The position numbers and the translations under genes are program-made. The notes beneath the pieces are model-generated. The model ran no database searches, had not been told where the DNA came from, and saw nothing but the letters and a program-made list of their open reading frames with translations. A stretch of DNA of 38,924 bases from the NCBI GenBank assembly GCA_027064025.1, contig JAMOQL010000205.1, positions 1 to 38,924 of the forward strand. Direction: 5' to 3'. Below are positions 34,389 to 38,924 of the stretch, piece after piece (the first letter of the stretch is position 1; each line of letters starts with the position of its first letter). Source of the DNA: Bacteroidales bacterium (GTDB lineage Bacteria; Bacteroidota; Bacteroidia; Bacteroidales; JAFGXI01).

Positions 34389-36056
34389 ATGAAAAAAAAT
34401 ATAAAGATTTATTGCGAGAATACAAAAACAGAAAAAAGTTACCAATTTGGGACAACTTTAGAAGATATAATTAAAGATCAAAAAATAGATATTAAGTACC
34501 CTATTCTTGGCGCTGAAGTAAATCATAAATTAAAAGAACTCGATTATCTAATTTACAAGCCCAAAACTGTAAATTTCATCAATTATCTTCATCCCGATGG
34601 ACGTAGAATGTACTTACGTTCCTTGTCATTAGTATTATTTAAAGCCGCTGTAGATTTATATCCTAACGATAAACTTAAAATAGAACATGCGGTTTCTAAT
34701 GGTTTGTATTGCGAACTGATTTCAAAATCTGGGAAGGAAAAAGGAAATGGAACTGTTGAGAAATTATTATCACGAATGAAAGAAATTATCGAAGAAGATA
34801 TTCCTTTCGAACGTGAAGAAATCCGCACAGATGTTGCTTTACGAATCTTCGAAGAATTTGGTTTAGAAGACAAATGCACACTAATGCAAACCCGTAAGAA
34901 ATTTTATAGCTCTGTCTATCGTCTAAAAGATGTTGTCAATTATTTTTATGGCTTTCTTGTGCCTTCTACTGGATATTTAAAACATTTTGATTTAGTCAAA
35001 TATTACGATGGAATGTTATTGGTATTACCCGAAAAACAACAACCCAATCAACTCGTAAAGATTAGCAAACAAGATAAATTATTTGATATATTTTCGGAAT
35101 TTAAAGAATGGGTTAAAATTATTGGAGTCCCCAACGTCGGTCAATTAAATTTAGCAAGCGAAAATGGTGATATTAAAAATATCATAAAAGTTTCAGAGGC
35201 TTTACAAGAAAAGAAATTGGCTTGCATTGCCGATATGATTCAACAGAGAAAGAATACAAAAGTTGTACTTATTTCAGGGCCTTCGTCTTCAGGCAAAACT
35301 ACTTTTGCCAAACGATTGTCGGTACAATTAAGTGTTATTGGGTATAAGCCTATAGTTATGTCCATGGACAATTATTTTCTCGACCGTAAATTTACACCAT
35401 TAGACGAAAATGGCGAATACGATTTCGAAAGCCCTTTAGCACTCAATATTGAACTATTCAATAAAAACATGCTCGACCTATCTGCGGGAAAGGAAATCGA
35501 TTTACCAAACTTTTCTTTCACAGAAGGAAAGAGTTATTTTGATGGCACTAGCTTACAATTAAAAGAAAATGGAATCATAATAGTAGAAGGTATACATGGC
35601 TTAAACCCAATTATCTCAAAGTCTATCCCTGATGATAGCAAATTTAAAGTTTATGTTTCGGCACTAACCCCATTAAATATAGACTCTAACAACAGAATCC
35701 CAACAACAGACAATAGACTGATCCGAAGAATGGTTAGAGATAGCTTATACCGCTCATATTCAGCCTTAGAAACTCTACAACGATGGCCAAGTGTACGAAA
35801 AGGAGAAGACAAACATATTTTCCCTTTTCAAGAAAAAGCAGATGTAATGTTTAATACCGCTCTATTATTTGAACTTGGAGTACTTAAGAAATGGGCTGAA
35901 CCAATTTTAAAAGAAGTTCCTCCTATTGTGCCAGAATATTCAGAAGCCAGAAGACTTTTAAAATTCTTATCGTACATTACACCTATAAACGAAAAAGAAA
36001 TCCCAGGCAATTCTATTATTAGAGAATTTATTGAAGGAAGTAATTTCAATTATTAA
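34389..36056 (+). CDS. Nucleoside (uridine) kinase with N-terminal TGS/ThrRS-like region
   Basis: Cytoplasmic protein of 555 residues. Residues 1-60 resemble a TGS (ubiquitin-like) domain and about 60-230 resemble the threonyl-tRNA synthetase second additional domain (FINYLHPDGRRMYLRSLSLVLFKAAVDLYP). From about 290 comes a uridine/phosphoribulokinase-type P-loop kinase: GPSSSGKT at 297-304, MDNYFLDR, DFESPLAL, IIVEGIHGLNP and IRRMVRDSLYRSYSALETLQRWPSVRKGE. It would phosphorylate uridine or cytidine for pyrimidine salvage. This architecture is common in Bacteroidetes and Firmicutes; what the front half does is unknown. Apparently a single-gene unit. Confidence 0.88.
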   Translation: MKKNIKIYCENTKTEKSYQFGTTLEDIIKDQKIDIKYPILGAEVNHKLKELDYLIYKPKTVNFINYLHPDGRRMYLRSLSLVLFKAAVDLYPNDKLKIEHAVSNGLYCELISKSGKEKGNGTVEKLLSRMKEIIEEDIPFEREEIRTDVALRIFEEFGLEDKCTLMQTRKKFYSSVYRLKDVVNYFYGFLVPSTGYLKHFDLVKYYDGMLLVLPEKQQPNQLVKISKQDKLFDIFSEFKEWVKIIGVPNVGQLNLASENGDIKNIIKVSEALQEKKLACIADMIQQRKNTKVVLISGPSSSGKTTFAKRLSVQLSVIGYKPIVMSMDNYFLDRKFTPLDENGEYDFESPLALNIELFNKNMLDLSAGKEIDLPNFSFTEGKSYFDGTSLQLKENGIIIVEGIHGLNPIISKSIPDDSKFKVYVSALTPLNIDSNNRIPTTDNRLIRRMVRDSLYRSYSALETLQRWPSVRKGEDKHIFPFQEKADVMFNTALLFELGVLKKWAEPILKEVPPIVPEYSEARRLLKFLSYITPINEKEIPGNSIIREFIEGSNFNY

Positions 36057-36246
36057 CTAACAAATTGCAACACCAAAGACTAAATAAAACTAGACTAAAT
36101 ATAGATAAAATGAATCTTATAACCTATTGTTAAGTAAATACATATAGAACAATCTAGATATGTGTTTCAGAGCATTAGTTCATATTTCCTTCATATATTT
36201 TTTGTAAATTGCTAACTCAATTATTCTAATTCTTAAAAATATTATC

Positions 36247-36966
36247 ATGGAAGAAATTAAACACAGTGGCATTGGATGTTATAATGTAAATGTTAAACTA
36301 GGACGTTCTGAATTGAGCGATAAAACTGGTTTGCTTATTTTAGAAACTAATCACCAACCCGATTATTACTCTAGAGCACATTTCCCTCCAAATAAACACC
36401 AGAGTAGCTGGAGATTATTTCTAATCATAAAAAAACATATCGATTGCTTCCAAGATATTGTATTAAAAAAAGCCTATCAAATTAATAAGGCTCTAGGAAC
36501 TGAAATGGAGATTATGCCTGGTTTTATGGAAGTTAACCATAAAAAACACCAATCTATTAGAATTAACCTCTCCAATAAAGGTTTATTAGATACTGTAATT
36601 AAAGAATTAGAATCTATAGACATCGAATTTGTAACTAATAGCAAGGTGAAAGATTACGAAACAACCGTTTACTTTAAAAGATATACCGAATTAATAGAAA
36701 TACAAAAAGGAGTTTTTAAAGACAGTCGTATTCCTGGTCATTTTTTCTTTCCAATAGATACTATTATTGAATTTGATGAATTTGAGAAAGGAATAGAGAG
36801 AATTAAGAATGGTTGCGATTTTCATATGTTCGATTCCTTCCTTTCATTTATGTTTACAGAAGGTGGGAAAGGACAAGATTTTGTAGGTATTTATTCTGAT
36901 CACTGCGACGAAAGTAGATTTGGAGAACTACAAAAGAATATTATAGAAACATTTACAAATAGGTAA
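36247..36966 (+). CDS. Protein of unknown function, 239 residues
   Basis: I do not recognise this gene. It is a soluble protein with no signal peptide or membrane helix, mixed alpha/beta by appearance. Noticeable blocks are SGIGCYNVNVKLGRSELSD, FPPNKHQSSWRLFLIIKK, SRIPGHFFFPI and FDSFLSFMFTEGGKGQDFVGIYSD. Histidines and cysteines are scattered (HSGIGC, NHKKHQS, YSDHCDES) without a clear metal motif. It has 190 bases of its own upstream sequence and a strong terminator, so it is a single-gene unit. The frame uses typical codons for this window and ends with a proper terminator, so it is a real gene. Confidence 0.7.
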   Translation: MEEIKHSGIGCYNVNVKLGRSELSDKTGLLILETNHQPDYYSRAHFPPNKHQSSWRLFLIIKKHIDCFQDIVLKKAYQINKALGTEMEIMPGFMEVNHKKHQSIRINLSNKGLLDTVIKELESIDIEFVTNSKVKDYETTVYFKRYTELIEIQKGVFKDSRIPGHFFFPIDTIIEFDEFEKGIERIKNGCDFHMFDSFLSFMFTEGGKGQDFVGIYSDHCDESRFGELQKNIIETFTNR

Positions 36967-37021
36967 TTTATAGAAATCAAGGATTACAAATAAGAATCTA
37001 GAATTTGTTAATAACTGACAT

Positions 37022-37047
37022 AAAAAGCTCACTTCGGGGGGCTTTTT
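37022..37047. terminator. Bidirectional terminator between convergent genes
   Basis: AAAAAGCTC (37022-37030) pairs with GGGCTTTTT (37039-37047) with one G-U and an eight-base loop. T-runs occur on both strands, so it can end both the unknown gene (plus) and the flippase gene (minus), whose stop codon it touches. Confidence 0.85.
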
Positions 37048-38309
37048 TATGCTATTTTTTTTAGTCTATTAAGATAGACTAGAAAAGTCAGAAAAATAGC
37101 TAAACCAGAGAACCAAAGCAAGAGACTAGTTGCATAAGCCGCCCCCATTATTCCCCATTTTTGAATCCAAAAATAATTTAACACTATATCGGCCAACAAA
37201 GTAAAAACAGAAATTAATGTATTTATTTTGGTCCAACCAATTGCAACCATAATATTACCAAATGGGACTCTAAATACAAACGCACCGGCAATACCAAAGA
37301 TAAATATTTGTAGCAAAGCGGATTGATTCTGATAATCATCGCCAAATAATGTCAGAATAAACCAATCGCCAAAGAGATAACTGAGAATAATTAAGAATAC
37401 TGATAAACCTGAAAAAATCATCATAAAATTCTTAATATAAGAAAGTAAAAAAACACGATTCTTGGCTTCTTGAACCAACTTTACAAAATCAGTTTTAATA
37501 ACTGCGCCAGGCAAAAACAATAAACTAAAAGGGATTAGACTAACCGCCTTATATTGCGCAACCCATTTGGCATCGTCCATTAGATTCGCAATACTAATCA
37601 AATCGACAGAAAAAATTAACTGTGCTACCAAACCGCCCAAACTCGTATAAATACCATACATCCAGAAATGTTTCTTAGAAATATCAAGTTTTTGACTTTT
37701 ACCCGAAAGAATCCGTTTTCGTATCAAAATATAAATAGACAAAAATAATGGGACTAATATCAGGGCTAAAATAAAACCATAACCACCTATTAAATAAGTC
37801 AATACAGAACCCAACACAAAAACCAACACAGCATGAATGATTTCTAATTTTGCATAAGGTTTATTAAGGTATAGAATCCTAAAATAGGACTTTACAGACT
37901 CAAAAATAAAAAGAGAAAATATCAAAAAAGAAAATAATAATAAATAGCCATACGCATCGGGCATATTGAGAGTAATAATTGGAGAAAATAATATTAATAA
38001 GCAAATTAACACCAAAGAAGCAACACACCCTCCTATAAAAGTATAACGAAAAATATCTTTACGCTGATACATAAATTTCTGAATTGGTGCGTATTTTACG
38101 AAACTCTGAAAAATGCCCATACCCATAAATGGCATCACAAAACTCACCACAGTATAAGCATACATCAAGTTGCCATAATCCTGTTTGGTAAGTATTCGGA
38201 TTACAATAACAGAAAGTAATAAGCTGAAAACTTTAGAAAGAATCACAGCCGAGAATACGTGAGCACCATTCCTTTTCAGGAAACCTTGTATGAAAGTATT
38301 AAATGCCAT
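37047..38309 (-). CDS. Polysaccharide flippase (Wzx/oligosaccharide flippase family)
   Basis: Integral membrane protein of 420 residues with about twelve helices and no large soluble domain. The N-terminus (FLKRNGAHVFSAVILSKVFSLLLSVIVIRILTKQDYGNLMYAYTVV) has the MOP-superfamily signature of a helix followed by a short loop with RxLTxxDYG. Flippases of this group move undecaprenyl-linked oligosaccharides across the inner membrane. It starts three bases after the stop of a glycosyltransferase, so it belongs to a surface-polysaccharide operon that continues past the window end. Confidence 0.87.
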   Translation of the reverse strand: MAFNTFIQGFLKRNGAHVFSAVILSKVFSLLLSVIVIRILTKQDYGNLMYAYTVVSFVMPFMGMGIFQSFVKYAPIQKFMYQRKDIFRYTFIGGCVASLVLICLLILFSPIITLNMPDAYGYLLLFSFLIFSLFIFESVKSYFRILYLNKPYAKLEIIHAVLVFVLGSVLTYLIGGYGFILALILVPLFLSIYILIRKRILSGKSQKLDISKKHFWMYGIYTSLGGLVAQLIFSVDLISIANLMDDAKWVAQYKAVSLIPFSLLFLPGAVIKTDFVKLVQEAKNRVFLLSYIKNFMMIFSGLSVFLIILSYLFGDWFILTLFGDDYQNQSALLQIFIFGIAGAFVFRVPFGNIMVAIGWTKINTLISVFTLLADIVLNYFWIQKWGIMGAAYATSLLLWFSGLAIFLTFLVYLNRLKKIA

Positions 38310-38312
38310 TTC

Positions 38313-38924
38313 TTAACTACACCATTTTTTATAAATTTGTGTATAATCTTTCTGAATTCGTTCTGGACCATATAAATTCGAAAATTTTAAGCTCATATTT
38401 AAAGCATCAAACTCCATCGATTTTAGGGTTCTCATTTTCAAAAATAAATCTTCTTCATTTTTATTTTCAACAAACAAGCCAATTTCTTGTTCTGCATACT
38501 CTTTTAAAAATCCAACTTTCGTTGATACCAATGGTGTCCCACAACAAAGCGATTCGGCTGCAACAATCCCAAAAGTTTCACTTATACTAAACTGAACACA
38601 AGCATCAGATGCTTTTAATAAATCTGCAACGTCTTCATTGGTCGATGTTCCCACTAATTTAATATAATCATCAGAAATATTTTTTTTCTTAATCAATTCT
38701 TGTAATTCCGAATAATCACCATCACTAATTATGGTCAATTTATTGTTTTTATCAAAAGAAAGTAATTTTGAGAAAGCCCTAATAATTCCTTCAACATTCT
38801 TAACTTGAGCCAAAGTAGAAACATGTGCCCAGCGAAATATTTCTGATTCTGATTTTATTTGATAATTAAAAAATTCTGTATTTACGACATTCGGAATAAT
38901 CTTAAAATTTAGATTGGGATCCCA
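38313..38924 (-). CDS. Glycosyltransferase family 4 (group 1), N-terminus beyond the window
   Basis: The frame is open through the last base of the window, so the start is missing; 203 residues are visible. They are the C-terminal GT-B donor-binding half: IPNVVNTEFF near the edge, then HVSTLAQVKNVEGIIRAF, LTIISDGDYSELQ, IKLVGTSTNEDVADLLKASDACVQFSISETFGIVAAESLCCGTPLVSTKVG. The ETFGIVAAESLCCGTP block is the GT4 E-x7-E motif that holds the nucleotide sugar. Likely adds a sugar during surface polysaccharide assembly; partner of the flippase downstream. Confidence 0.9.
   Translation of the reverse strand, partial: WDPNLNFKIIPNVVNTEFFNYQIKSESEIFRWAHVSTLAQVKNVEGIIRAFSKLLSFDKNNKLTIISDGDYSELQELIKKKNISDDYIKLVGTSTNEDVADLLKASDACVQFSISETFGIVAAESLCCGTPLVSTKVGFLKEYAEQEIGLFVENKNEEDLFLKMRTLKSMEFDALNMSLKFSNLYGPERIQKDYTQIYKKWCS

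Noticed and set aside
38811-38813. TTG at 38813 (minus) as the start of the glycosyltransferase
   Set aside because: The frame continues open to the window end and encodes typical GT4 sequence (IPNVVNTEFF), so the codon is an internal Leu.
1-38924. tRNA, rRNA, CRISPR arrays, insertion sequences, attachment sites
   Set aside because: I inspected the intergenic stretches, all under 300 bases, and saw no cloverleaf, regular spaced repeat, transposase or flanking duplications.

Overview
The window is AT-rich DNA of a Bacteroidota member, most likely a marine or anaerobic Bacteroidales/Marinilabiliales relative. Signs of this are two very large secreted proteins with Type IX secretion (T9SS) sorting tails, promoter-like boxes matching the Bacteroidetes -7 consensus TAnnTTTG, almost no Shine-Dalgarno sequences, an RprX/RprY-like two-component pair, and family types such as the DUF4292 protein and the nucleoside kinase with a TGS/ThrRS-like front half. 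Neither window edge falls in a gap: the first gene (a T9SS protein) lacks its 5' end and the last (a GT4 glycosyltransferase) lacks its N-terminus. I saw no tRNA, rRNA, insertion sequence or CRISPR array, and no gene-free stretch exceeds 300 bases.

Layout. 1-3.5 kb: end of a multidomain T9SS surface protein. 3.6-6.1 kb: an SLC13 permease with RCK-C domains plus CysQ, probably sulfate uptake and PAP removal. 6.2-8.5 kb: histidine kinase and response regulator. 8.6-10.9 kb, minus strand: HAD phosphatase, GT2 glycosyltransferase, sigma-70-like factor. 11.1-15.4 kb, plus strand: dUTPase, sugar nucleotidyltransferase, TPR lipoprotein, DUF4292 protein. 15.4-23.0 kb, minus strand: METTL25-like methyltransferase, a 1195-residue T9SS beta-propeller protein, cysteinyl-tRNA synthetase, a MORN/YwqK-repeat protein.

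23.1-34.3 kb is the most interesting part, a dissimilatory sulfur island. A minus-strand run of eight tightly spaced genes encodes a Tat-exported PsrA/PhsA-type molybdoenzyme, its four-cluster ferredoxin subunit, an NrfD/PsrC quinone-linked membrane subunit, two half-size YeeE/YedE sulfur-compound channels and three exported rhodanese-like proteins. Upstream of it lie an FNR-type regulator with all four [4Fe-4S] ligand cysteines and, divergently, an octaheme tetrathionate-reductase-family cytochrome followed by a cytochrome b fused to a PAS domain. Two FNR boxes (one a perfect TTGAT-N4-ATCAA) flank the regulator. Two of the rhodanese proteins end in the same Lys-rich tail, KKKEVEGGCG, with a penultimate cysteine as in DsrC; in one of them this is the only cysteine in the protein. 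I infer an anaerobically regulated respiratory chain for polysulfide, thiosulfate or tetrathionate, coupled to an envelope sulfane-sulfur relay with a possibly undescribed swinging-cysteine carrier tail.

34.4-38.9 kb: nucleoside kinase, a conserved-looking protein I do not recognise, then on the minus strand a polysaccharide flippase and the GT4 glycosyltransferase of a surface-polysaccharide locus that continues beyond the window.
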